Positions 25,201 to 35,700 of a stretch of 64,000 nt of DNA are shown piece after piece (the first letter of the stretch is position 1; every line of letters begins with the position of its first letter). The notes under the pieces were generated by a model that searched no databases, was not told the origin of the DNA, and saw only the letters and a program-made list of their open reading frames with translations. The translations under genes and the position numbers were made by a program. Origin of the DNA: Nematostella vectensis (Eukaryota > Cnidaria > Anthozoa > Actiniaria > Edwardsiidae); the NCBI RefSeq assembly GCF_932526225.1, contig NC_064035.1, positions 15,424,469 to 15,488,468 of the forward strand. The letters run 5' to 3'.

Positions 25201-28200
25201 GCCTCTTTGTCGAGCTGTGAATAGTTCTTTTCGGCTGGGGACAGAGTACGTGAGGCATATGAAATAGGACGTTCAGTCCCATCATCCATCACATGTGAAA
25301 TAACACAACCAAGACCATATGGTGATGCGTCACAAGCAAGGGTTAACTCTCTTTCCAAGCTGTAATGCACTAGAAGTTGTGAAGAGTGAAGTGTGGACTT
25401 GGCTTGGTTCCAAGATTTTTCATGTGCTTCACTCCAGTTCCAAGGTGTGTCTTTGACTAACAGCTGATGTAAAGGAGATAGTATTGTAGTGATGTTAGGT
25501 ATGTAACAAGCGTAATAGTTAAGCATGCCTAAAAAGGCTTGCAGTTCTTTCAGATTAGAAGGTCTCGGTGACTCTTGAATTGCTTTGATTTTCTCGTCAA
25601 GGGGGTGGATACCATCTTGTCTATGCGGTGTCCCAGGTAAGTGACTTCAGGTGCTTGAAAAATGCACTTCGAACGTTTAAGACGGACGCCAGCTTTGTCC
25701 AGACGTGACAGGACTTCTGTTAGACTTTTGAGATGATCTGCTGATGTCTTCCCGGCAATGAGAATATCATCTATTCGTACTACAACATTCGGAATACCCT
25801 GCAGTAAATTTTCCATTGTGCGTTGGAAAATCCCAGGGGCTGAGGCAATGCCGTAGCACAGTCTATTGTACTCAAATAGGCCTTTATGAGTGGTGATAGT
25901 GGTGTACTTCTTTGATTCTTCATCTAACTCAAGTTGTTGATAAGCTTGACTCAGATCTAGTTTTGTAAACTGCACTCCACCTCCAAGTTGAGCTAGCAGA
26001 TCCTCTGTTTTAGGAATTGGGTAATTGTCAAGTTTGCTAACTTGGTTCAAAGTAACTTTGAAGTCTCCACAAATGCGTATAGACTCATCAGATTTGACAA
26101 TGGGCACAATGGGTGTTGCCCATTCCGAAAATTGAACTGGACGAATTGTTCCTTCTTCTAACAAACGGTCCAATTCTCTCTCTACCTTCTGACGTCGTGC
26201 ATATTCTAACGTGCGAGGTTTGAAGTACTTGGGTTTGGCTTGAGGATCAACGTATATCTTTGCTTTCACTCCTTGAATTGTCCCTAGTCCTTCCTTGAAT
26301 AAATTTTCATGTTTCTTTAGCAGGTCAGACACATCAGGGGATACAACTTGAACTAGGAAAATCTCTGGCCATGACAACTTAACATGTTGTAACCAATCTC
26401 GTCCAAAAAGACTGGGCACCTTGCCTTGTACAACTATAACTGGCAAGTGTTCAAAGAAGTCCTTGTACTTGACTTCCACTACAAGCTTTCCTAAAACTGG
26501 AATTGTCTCCCCGGTGTATGTTTTCAAGGTTAGCTTGGTATCTTGCAGATTGAGAGATGAACCCTCAATGTTCTTCAATTGATAAAAAATGTCCTCTCCG
26601 ATTACTGAAAGTGATGCACCAGTGTCCAGTTCCATTTGAACTTTAAGACCATTTAATTCAACATCTACTAAATACGGATTTTGGCGGTTGCCTTGACTGA
26701 CAGCAAACAATGGATATATATCTTCATCTTCTATTTCTTTATCAGTATCCAGGACATGAATTGCTGGTTTCCCTTGTTTTGGATGGTGGTTTGAATTTGG
26801 CTTGGTTGTCTCGGACGACTTTTTTGCTTTTTTGAGACATTTGGCAACAATATGTCCTTTCTTTTTACAATAATGGCACGTGGCCTCCTTGAAACGACAT
26901 TTTGACGGGTGGTGATTTTTTCCACAACGATAACACTCTTTATTTTCGCTTTTAGAACGCGGTAAGGGCGAAGAACTGACCTTTTTTACAGATGCAGACG
27001 TTGAACTTAACGTAGAAGGAGCAGATTGAAGATCGGCCATGTGCTGTGCGGTCGTTTCCATAGACGAAGCAATGTCGTAAGCTTTTTTGAAAGTTAAGTT
27101 CTCTTCTGATAGCAAACGCCTTTGGATTCTTTCATTGTTAATTCCAGACACCAGACGATCACGCAGCATATTTTCCAGACTGCCACCAAAATTGCAGTAT
27201 TCTGCCATGTTTCGTAGAGCCGCTACAAAGTCAGACACGTTCTCCCCGCTCAATCTGAAACGGTTATTGAACTTGTGCCGTTGCACGCTTTCACTCGGTT
27301 TTGGGTTGAAATGGCTCTTTACCAAGGTGCACAAGTCAGCATAAGATTTCTCTCCAGGTTTCGCTGGGGCCAGCAGATCAGACATTAATTTGTAGGTTTT
27401 TTTCCCTACCGAACTGAGGAGGATTGCACGGCGTATTTTCAAGTCATCGTCAGACGTAGTTACTCCATTTGCTTCTAAATAGAAGTTTAGACGCTCGATA
27501 TACTGTTCCCATGAATCAGAATCTCTGTCGAATTCGTCTATTTTGCCGTAGGTTGCCATTTCCGAAATCCTCGTCGCCAAAAAATGTAATGTATTTGAGA
27601 AAAACCTTAGGATCAAAACGAATAAACAGTAATGGCGGACTCTCGTTGTTTATTGCTGCTTCCCAGAAAACCTTGCGGTCATACAAACAGGAATCCCAAA
27701 CATTACAAATAAACACCTGACACCCCCTCCCCTAATTCCACAGGAGTTTGGCCAGTGAAAAATATATACTTACACAGAACAAACAGGAATTTGGTTCTTG
27801 ATGGTCTTGTGAAGTTCTTTGGTGAGTTCAGGATGCATCCCAAACAAAAAACTCAGGAACCTGTGACCCTGAATATACAACATAAAGTATATAACATGTT
27901 TGTATGTGATAATATGACTAAAGACTTCTTCAAGGCATACTTTATATGTAAGGGTTACTCACAGAAAAGTTTAAAAATATGTATAATAAATAGCATGCTT
28001 GTTTAAAATGTGATGCACAACAATTGTAAAGGTTTCCTTATGGTGTTTTTGTTTACTTGAGATGCTGACAAATAGAATGGTACTGTAAATGGTTTTTACC
28101 AATCCAGAAGTTGTTTACAGGTTGTAATGTTAAACAAATTATCATGTTTCTTAACTTCTAATTAAAGTTGGATTGTGTCATTCCCATACCTCTTCTTGCC

Positions 28201-31200
28201 TGAGATAAATAGGGTGGATCATGCACTGGTGAAGAAGTTGTTTCAGAGATGACGAGCTCTCATCCTCAAAGTCTATCAATAGAAGAGCTTGACGAAGTCC
28301 CCACACATGCTTCACATCACTGGCCTAGAAAATCATAAAACAAAATCATTTAACACCTTTTTTTTTCCTTTTGCAAGCATGCGCTTATAAAAATAAATAA
28401 AATATGACAGAGTGTAACAAAAAAGCGTAAAATGTCAAGGTTTGTCTTTTCCATAAAGTGGATTATATTCAGAAGATCTGTAGTTGGTTTACTCTTATTC
28501 ATTCTCAAGGTAAACACACTCTTTGTACCCAAAACCTAAAATCACCATTTTCCATCCATTTCTATTTGCTTGCAAAACTTGAATATAGTAGTTACTTGTG
28601 CCACATTAAAAATCACTATTAAAAACATCTCTTTGCCTCTGCAAGCTCCCCTTCAAATCAACACCAAAAGCTAAGCAAAACATGTTGTCAACTTACTGTT
28701 CCTTTTGCCAAACTTCTGATGACGTAGAAAGGCAAAGTGTTGGTAATAAGCTCTTCTTTTCCCTCAAAATCATTCAAGAACCTAGCACAAAGAGAAAGAA
28801 TTGATATACATATTATATGTACTTCACAGTACATACCAGTGATCTGTAAAAATCATATTAATTAATTAATAAATAAAAAAGACGGCTTTCACATCTTTAG
28901 TTTCTAGGATCCATGTTTGTCATAAATAATGACTCTAAGTGATTAGTTTAGATAGACTGACCATGTTTCGCACACTTGAGCAATACTTGTCTGCAATTTC
29001 TGAGACTCTTCAGGGAGGCACATCATTATTCCTGAAAAGAAAAATCAGAAAAGCAATAAATTAATTGGACCATGATGGTGGATTTGGCAATTTTTGCCAT
29101 ATTTTATAATGAAAGCACCCTATAGCCCCAAAACCCTCAAAGTTGTCTGTAATGTGTTGAATCAGATTGTCTTTTGACAGTCGTAGTTTGAAAACTACAC
29201 ACAGTCTGGTAAAATACTAATCACTGAAATAAGTGACAGGGTGCAAGGTCATGTGCTTATTTCAAAATCTGTTCACAGCCTCACAACATAACCTTGAGTT
29301 GCTAGCATTATAGAGAGATAGCTAATGGAAGGGAAAATTTTTACACAGAAGGACAAAACTTACAACCTATTTTTGGGAAACGCTTATTTGATAAAATAAT
29401 TATGATATTTTAGCAGTGATTGCATTTTTAAAATTTACTGAGGGATACTGTATGAAAGAGTTTGAAATTTATGCAGGTGAAATAAGTGGTGCTGGAATAC
29501 AGGGCAGATTATATTCTATAATCTCTTCTCATCTTTACCATGAAGAAGAACAGCTGTCTCCAGAAAAAGGCCAGGAACAACAGGCTTATCAAAGGAAAGA
29601 GCACACAGAGCAACTGTAGCTACGGCTTGAAGGCAGGCCAGCATTGAAATGAAATGCTAAAAGGGAGGGAAATGTCAATTACATACTTTTTTTCCTGAAA
29701 AAAAAAATCAAAGAACTACACTTTAAGTTTAATAGAAACACTAAATAAAGAAAATTAATTCAATCCAAAAAAATGTGGATCATAATACCCAAATTTCTTT
29801 TCAACATGGCAAGTAGTCTCCCGCACAGCTGTTCTTTGTGTCAGTCACACAACGCTCCCAGGGAGGAAGAGGCAAGTGATGACTTTACAAGTATTGTTCC
29901 CTGACAAATAGTATTCCAGCCCAAATTGATACTTGTATGTATCACATTTTTGTTTTACTTTACAGAATTTCTGGATGTTCCATCAGCTCAAAAATTGTGT
30001 TGGCAGAGATGGATTGGCTTTGATTTTTTCAGAGTGAATGCAAATTGTTACCATGCCAGTGACAGAGCAGAAAGTCACCTTTCAAGATTTTTTTTCCACT
30101 CAGAAGTAAATCTAGGGGGAGGGCTTACATCTTGGCAATGCATGCCCCAAAAATGCTCTTTAGTTAGTATGCATTTTATCTATAAAACTGCCTTCAATTC
30201 TTTGGTAGCTGGAAAGTCAGGGCATCCATGCCTTTTTGGAATCCCAAGATCTACTCCTGATCACCACCATGGATAAGGTGGGCAATAGGTTCTAGTAATA
30301 TTCTAGTCAATGACATACCTAGGGGATGTACATATTGCGTGTACATGCCCCTTGGCCAAAAAATATGGGTCATTTCTTTTTTTTTTATGATACACATTAT
30401 AGAAAGGATACAGGTAGTGTCTACTAGGCAACCATGCTAAGTCATGGGCAACTGGTTGCTTAATAACCTTCGGATGGTTGCCTTGTTACTATCTTGACAA
30501 TGACATTTTTTTATTATTAATTTTTTTTTTAAGTTGAGTAAAGAGACAGCACATATCTATTCTCCACTGAAATACATTTGCAATTTTTGGAAACCAAGAG
30601 GTACTGTACATGAATCCTTGTTATGTTATATCCTTTTAGTTATGGAACATACATATACAGTACAGAACAGAAAAAACTTAGGGATAAACTTTGTCAGAAG
30701 ATGTAGTGAGCTTGATGAGGAGAGCTGGGGCTGGCAATAACTTTAAAAGCTAGGGTAATATAGAAGATACAGAATCACCAAAAAAAACATTATATGAAAT
30801 GGACACCACAGGCATCCTAAGCTCTGGTAATAGGTCACTTGATCCATCTAGAAACTTTTTCTAACCAAATACACAATGTCTTCTTAACTACCAATGAAGG
30901 GGTCTGATGTCAAACTTATCTCATTACATGAGCAGGATGGACCCACCTATCTGGACACCCACCTGACTACACTTTTTTTATAAGAACTTTTTTTAAATAG
31001 AATGGCTGAGATTTCACCAAATTTTAAGAACATGCTCAGAACATGCCAAGGCTCAGATAGCAGCAAAATATTGCTGATTTAGTGTTCTAAAATTCACTGT
31101 AAAATTGTGTTCATTAATAACAACCTTAAATGTTATATCTGCTATTTATCATTTGTGTAATTCTCCTGCTATGTAATAATTCATTGAGTACTATATTTTA

Positions 31201-32380
31201 TAAGCACTAAAATTTAGGAACATTGTTAAGAACATCTTCAGCCTTACAGCGCAATCAAGAAACCATTAAACACCGGAAATATGTATGGAATGTTTGTTCC
31301 GACCAATCACTCGCAAGATATTCAAACAGTCTGAATGCTCACGTCTGATTCGTCAGAAAACAATAAACATTCCACACATATTTTAGGTGTTAACGTTTAA
31401 ACTGTTGTGCTGTAAAATACTCCAAAAATAAACGGCCCAGCCTCAACTGAAAATTAGATGTTCTTATATAAAAAAATAGTGTAATGTGAAACAAAGGCCT
31501 GCTAGGGGGATTGGGTGTTTCTTTCTATTATACTATTTTACATGGCAAACCGCTGTAACATCAACTGAGCTAGGACCTAACAGGTGTTAGAGGTTATCAC
31601 ATTTTTTATATTTGATATTGACAGCCTTGGCTAAGCAATTGATTGGGTACACTAAGACACTGTATATAGCACAACCAACCACATGTCTCTGTATTGAATC
31701 AGTAGAGAACAATAGTTTACACACTTCCGACAAAGTTAAGAGGTTTATAACAACCTCTTTGTATATGTCATTCTCATTTTAATATCTCCCTAATAATTTT
31801 ACCTCAGCCTGTTGCTCATCTGTCTTATCTGGATCCGGTGAGGCCATCATGATGGCAGAATCACTCAGATTCTTGAGTCCTTCCCACAGCTTCTCGTGCT
31901 GTTTGCGGGATAAGGTTTGCAACACTTCCAAAACATCAAATGCGTCATTCTTCGAGTTCTAAGAAAAAGCAAACCGTATATGAGGGGTTTTATCCATAAA
32001 GGATCGTGTAAAGTAAGTTAAGCTTTAGTTGTAGTTTTTCAGTATTTGTAGTAGTTGCTGCTATCACCTTGGTTGGATGCATATCTTCAAGACCATTTAT
32101 CCCTTAGACTGATGCCTGAGTATCTTAATCTTGTTGTGTTTATTTTGCATTTATGAATTCTTTGGGTTGTGGGTACTTCTCAAGGCCGGTTGCGGGGTCA
32201 ATGTTTTAAGTTATATCCAAATCGGGTAGATTCCCGGGGTTTATAAGTAAGCTTATATATTGATGCACGACTTACATGTCTCTCGATTAACTCCACCAAG
32301 GCCTCTGGTGTCTCTTGACTCGCTACATCTAATAATACCGCCCGCGGATTCGTGGCAGGCTGTTGTTGTCCCAATCGCAT
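10235..32380 (-). CDS. NCAPG2: condensin-2 complex subunit G2
   Basis: HEAT-repeat subunit of condensin II, which compacts mitotic chromosomes. Start ATG at 32380, stop at 10235. Coding exons in order: 32276-32380, 31803-31958, 29539-29656, 28962-29031, 28697-28781, 28190-28324, 27774-27868, 22897-22966, 22682-22774, 22009-22101, 21374-21499, 21113-21235, 20963-21019, 20713-20865, 20135-20266, 19791-19884, 19546-19626, 19166-19305, 18766-18843, 18621-18691, 18349-18520, 17985-18056, 17354-17434, 17040-17135, 16757-16848, 15700-15802, 15306-15405, 14207-14284, 13615-13706, 11715-11858, 11444-11532, 10621-10721, 10235-10341. All phases close: 3402 nt, 1133 aa, against about 1140 in human. Recognisable stretches include TLSRKQHEKLWEGLKNL, GEIYFRAWRVA, RLYQPILWRAFK, DTSEKVRAAFVDLLL, AARRFYQYAHLHAP, LDCMCSWGK and the C-terminal RSFVEEMEHCVSS. 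The least certain junction is exon 25 to 26. An LTR element sits in intron 7, and a tandem repeat copies the exon 10 acceptor. Confidence 0.95.
12503..13044 (-). pseudogene. class A GPCR pseudogene in NCAPG2 intron 29
   Basis: On the minus strand 13044-12784 encodes a TM1-TM2 segment (ALNLLVIVSIWRSP, MVLAVSDLGVG). After a short stretch with an intracellular-loop look, TWLPVAVVLVYYQV (TM6) and CINPGIYLWRLKELRAALRQT (TM7 with the NPxxY-type motif as NPGIY, then helix 8) follow at about 12723-12503. TM3-TM5 are missing and the frame is broken between the two parts (a stop lies directly upstream of TM6). This is rhodopsin-family debris, inserted or relocated within an intron and lying in the same orientation as NCAPG2. 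The ligand class cannot be told. Confidence 0.75.
14669..14785. repeat. 117-bp palindrome with two YY1-like sites
   Basis: Arms of about 48 bp around a 20-bp spacer (CTCGGTTCGGTG ... CACCGAACCGAG). Each arm carries CGCCATCTTG / CAAGATGGCG, the core of a YY1 site. It lies in NCAPG2 intron 27 and has the shape of a MITE. Confidence 0.8.
16027..16133 (+). ncRNA. degenerate hammerhead-ribozyme-like core in a dispersed repeat
   Basis: A core reads CCGACGA (16077-16083), then a 4-bp stem with a 4-nt loop (GGGC-TAAC-GCTC, 16085-16096), then GAAA (16097-16100). This is the order of a hammerhead catalytic core, except that the expected CUGANGA has C for U. It is enclosed by an inverted repeat (16027-16043 with 16119-16133). 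A diverged second copy lies at 53590-53660. Hammerheads of this type are known from Penelope-like elements; assignment to that group is an inference. It lies in NCAPG2 intron 25, antisense to the gene. Confidence 0.4.
16238..16663 (+). repeat. 35-bp minisatellite, about 12 copies
   Basis: Unit CCAGTGTGTGGACCTCGCCT plus TGCTTACTGATTTAA (35 bp), degenerate at both ends. Located in NCAPG2 intron 25, close to exon 25. Confidence 0.9.
17204..17335 (+). repeat. CATATGATCAAACAAACAAA short tandem repeat
   Basis: About six imperfect 20-bp units in NCAPG2 intron 23. Confidence 0.8.
22082..22640 (-). repeat. 56-bp minisatellite copying the exon 10 acceptor of NCAPG2
   Basis: Starts of the unit fall at 22102, 22158, 22214, 22270 and 22326, exactly 56 bp apart, then degrade. 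Read on the minus strand each unit ends in TTGTGTGTAG followed by GTGCTCGGGTA(T/C)TTCCAT, which is the 3' splice site plus the first 18 nt of exon 10. About nine to ten copies thus present decoy acceptors upstream of the real one. Confidence 0.9.
23230..23352 (-). repeat. 3' LTR, 123 bp
   Basis: TG...CA ends. Same sequence by eye as 27585-27707. Confidence 0.95.
23538..27559 (-). pseudogene. Ty3/Gypsy gag-pol, one frameshift
   Basis: From a likely start at 27559 (MATYGKIDEF) the frame encodes a gag region, two CCHC-type knuckles (CYRCGKNHHPSKC, CHYCKKKGHIVAKC), a protease with LDTGAS, and a reverse transcriptase with the IDDI box. A one-base shift near 25617 moves the rest of pol to another frame, open from there to 23538: end of RT, RNase H (CDAS, YTDHKP), integrase with HHCC finger and D,D,E residues, and a basic tail. 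Apart from that shift no stop interrupts it. A frame break inside RT is not a plausible programmed site, so this is damage or a sequencing error. Clade membership is not certain. Confidence 0.92.
27585..27707 (-). repeat. 5' LTR, 123 bp
   Basis: Upstream LTR of the minus-strand element, bordered by the AATAA target duplication. Confidence 0.95.
30970..31481. mobile_element. mariner-like MITE carrying a nested MITE
   Basis: Terminal inverted repeats begin CAC(T)TTTTTTTATAAGAAC and are flanked by TA. A second member of the family, without the insertion, is at 56282-56614; the two share internal motifs such as GGCCCAGCCTCAACTGAAAA. Lies in NCAPG2 intron 2. Confidence 0.8.
31247..31412. mobile_element. 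nested 166-bp MITE, TA target duplication
   Basis: Terminal inverted repeats of about 45 bp (CAGCGCAATC... and ...GTTGTGCTG) with TA on both sides. Comparison with the empty site in the related element at 56282-56614 (CCTTAAAATG) fixes both ends exactly. Confidence 0.85.
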
Positions 32381-32727
32381 AGTTTGTTATGATTTTATCA
32401 ATAAAAGTTGAGTTTGCTTCGACTTCGAAGTCTTATTTACAAACGAAATGCCCGCCAAATCATAGATCATCACGTGATAAGCTTAGTGACCGGGCCTATG
32501 GCTAATTCTCCGAAAATAAAATGCCGCTTGAGGAGAATTAAAGCAAAAACAGAAAACAATGTAGACCATTTACCACAGTATTTGATAAGGTTAATTTCTT
32601 TTCAATCCTGAGATGTTTAGGTTTTTAACTATTTTTTTTTTCTCTAATCTTCACTCGCGCCAGTCTTTCTCAGAATGCTTTCCTTTCTCTGCCATCCCGG
32701 AGTGCTTTGCGCGTGTTGTCAAAGAAG
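32381..32727. promoter_or_regulatory. bidirectional promoter region, NCAPG2 / SMARCC
   Basis: Only 347 bp separate the two start codons, which face away from each other, so both promoters and 5' UTRs must share this space. No TATA box is evident. The SMARCC start codon sits in AAGATGGCGG, a YY1-type motif often found at starts of TATA-less animal genes. Shared regulation is an inference. Confidence 0.6.
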
Positions 32728-35700
32728 ATGGCGGTTCGAAAGAAAGACGGCGGACCCGACTGGAAATACTACGAAACCAGCGAAGCTGCGGCGTTATTCG
32801 AGCCGGTAAAACAATATCTGCTGAAAAACCACAAAAAGGTAATACCAGACCAGAAATCAATAGCGGAACTCGGCAAATACAACGATTTGTCTTTACGTTA
32901 TGTATCATTTTGACTTTGTCATTTTTTTAATGCACATGGCCTTTTCATCGTAAAACACGGTAATCTTTGCTATTCGTCTACTATGTTGACTATTCAATGC
33001 TGTATTTGTTTCTACAGTATGTGCAAGTCGAGCCTCCAACTAACAAAGGGCTTGCTACTTTGGTTGCTCAGCTATTACAATTTCAAGAAGTGAGTATGAA
33101 TAACATTGTGCCAGAATAATGATTGATTTTCTTATGAAAACATTCACTGCATGCTACAATCTGGCATCTGTACATAGTGGAATCATTGAAGTAATGGTCA
33201 AAGAATCGTTTCTTTCTTTAACCGACCAACCCTGTCATGTTTCTCTCGATTGTCAACGTCCTCATATCAAAACAATGGAACATGTTAACAAACTATTCAT
33301 GTTTCTATTAATGTTTTAGGACAACTTTGGTCACACTGTCGCCAAACCACCACTCACAAAACTGCCTGTAAGTAAAAAAAAGTTAAATTTAGTTAATAAA
33401 AGAATAAATTTGGAAAGCTGATTCTTCCTTCTTGCCACTGGAATGCTGAATTATGAGAGTGCAGATACTACATAGTTGAGTCGAAGGCATAGAAGGCGCC
33501 TCAGGAAGCCACTATTTGTGTTTGACCACAGAATACAGCTTAAATTGTTGGTATTTGTTGAGGGAGTATAACCAGAGAACCTGGAGAAAAATCCTGGCAG
33601 CAAAGGCAAGAACCAACCAACTTCATGTTGGAATCGACCCCGGAACCCAGTAGTGAGGGGCAAAGGCACTACAGAGAGATGCTCTGCCAACTGCACTACC
33701 AATGCAATGTTGGGGATAGCATTTGTAAAGTGTAATTTACCCATCAGCATTCAGTTGTTAACTTTCTTTTGTTAAAACCATAGATAAAGCTGTTCCAGGA
33801 TTATTCTGCAAATGGTGGACTGTGTACAATTTTGGCATGTGTCTATAAGACCAGAACAGATCAAGGATGGTAGGTTAATACTATTTTAGAAAATTTCAAA
33901 TACCCTCAATGCCAGAAAGAACTTTTTGTGTGACCATCAAAAGAACATTTTCTCATACGTACCTATGGCTAGTTACTGTATCTAGTTTTCCGCCCATGAC
34001 AAGATATCCTTGTCCCCTGTGCCAAACAGTATTGCTGGCAAAACTTTGTCTAACACTAAAGTCGAAGTGAATTTAATTTTTTTTTCAATTTAACTACATT
34101 ATTCACATTCTGCCATTTATCACAAGCTGATAAGCACAGGCCAACCCTGTTAACTTGAACCCACAAGAAATATATAAAACAGTTACCTTTGTTACCTTGG
34201 CATGCTCAAGTTTTCAGAGAGTATGCATAAATCAAAATTGATCCTACAGTAAAAAGACTCAAAGGTGGTCGGAGATTTCAGAGAGTTTAACTTACTCAGA
34301 TTCATGTTATCAGGGTTTACTGTAGCCATTAGAGTGATATAATGTAGAGAGATGTTAATGATACAGTAGTACAGTATTTGGTTTTGGTGTGACTATTTTA
34401 ATATTTTTTTCAGGAGGCGGTTTGACTTCCAGTCACCATCCAGGATTGACAGAAATGTTGAAATGTTTTTGAATATTGAAAGAGCAGTGAAAGAGGTAGT
34501 TATGTTTATGAACCAAGCATTTTTTTTATTGCTTGTATACATGTATGTATATTATACTTGGAAGATTATAAAGTAAAAACGTTTTTGTTTTGAAGGTCAG
34601 AAATTTAGGTAAAAGGTCAGGATTGACCTATTTGTACACCAAATTGTTTAAACAGTAGAATGGTCAAAAAGATAAATCCCTTCTATTCATACAGTATGTC
34701 TTTCATGCTTTTGTGTCTGAATTATCAATATTACAATCAATCAAACAATAGAAAACTACTTTATGCTACTTCCAAAAGTGAGTGGGGCTGTGAATCCTTT
34801 ATCTCCATTTATTATATTAAAGAGCAATTGATTAAAGATTCTGGTAAGATAAGCTAGATGACTAGTAGCTGCAACAATATTCAAAACCAAAACAAAATAA
34901 TCAAACATAAAATTAAAAAATGACTGCGTCCGTCACACCAGAAAAGGACGAAAAAATAAAATTTGTAAATGAAACTAAACCCTTTCTGAAAAAAAATGAA
35001 TTTTGTTTTTTTTCTTAAGTGCTGAATCAGTTGCTTTTTGTGACTGTTATTTTGCAGCTAAAAGCCTGAGCTTGCACTAGTTTGCCACTCACAGTCACAC
35101 ATCTCTTAGTGCAAGTCCCCTATTGGCCATGCAACTGGGCTTAGAGGTTGCATTGAAAAGTTTTGAACATTTATTAGTTAATTGTAATATGGGTAAAAGT
35201 GTAATTGCTGTTATTATAACAGGCCAAATTGCTGATGATACCTCAAGTGTATATAGCCCAAGATGTTGATCAAAGCCAGGTCGCAAAGCTGAGGGACATT
35301 GTAAAGAGGCACAATGTGAGTTGGTTCACAGAGCCTTCGATTTATTATTTTGATGTTTTCTCACCTTATGCCCATTTCATCTTGTTTTAATTATGTTGAT
35401 CTTGCTGCCAATTGCTTGTTTCAGGGCAATATTGTAGATGACAAGACTTCTGCAACACATATAGTCCATGCCTGCCCACCACCATTGCCTGAAGGTACTG
35501 TACTACATTTAATTTGTCATTAAAACATTTACTCCAATAATATGTACCTCCTTGTTATCACACCCAGCAAAGTTTTAAACCGTGGCTCTTCACCGTTTCT
35601 GGAATCGCACAGAACTAAACACATGACATTGAGTTAGTTGTCCGATTATTCCTTTTCATTCAGATCGACAAACAATTCATACTTCCAGAGAGAACTTGTA

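Larger units (their letters stand above)
23225..27712 (-). mobile_element. second Ty3/Gypsy LTR retrotransposon, in NCAPG2 intron 7
   Basis: Two 123-bp LTRs that look identical (5' LTR 27585-27707, 3' LTR 23230-23352) are flanked by AATAA direct repeats (23225-23229, 27708-27712). A primer-binding-site-like TGGCGACGAGGAT follows the 5' LTR, and a purine-rich tract with GGGTGGGG precedes the 3' LTR. The element is in the same orientation as NCAPG2. Removing it leaves an intron of about 325 bp, so almost the whole 4.8-kb intron is this one recent insertion. It is a different family from the element at 1838-6203. Confidence 0.95.

Noticed and set aside
25600-25630. Programmed frameshift in the second Ty3/Gypsy element
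   Set aside because: The shift is inside the reverse transcriptase domain, where no family uses recoding.
29926-30276. 116-codon open frame
   Set aside because: Intronic to NCAPG2, opposite strand, no recognisable similarity.
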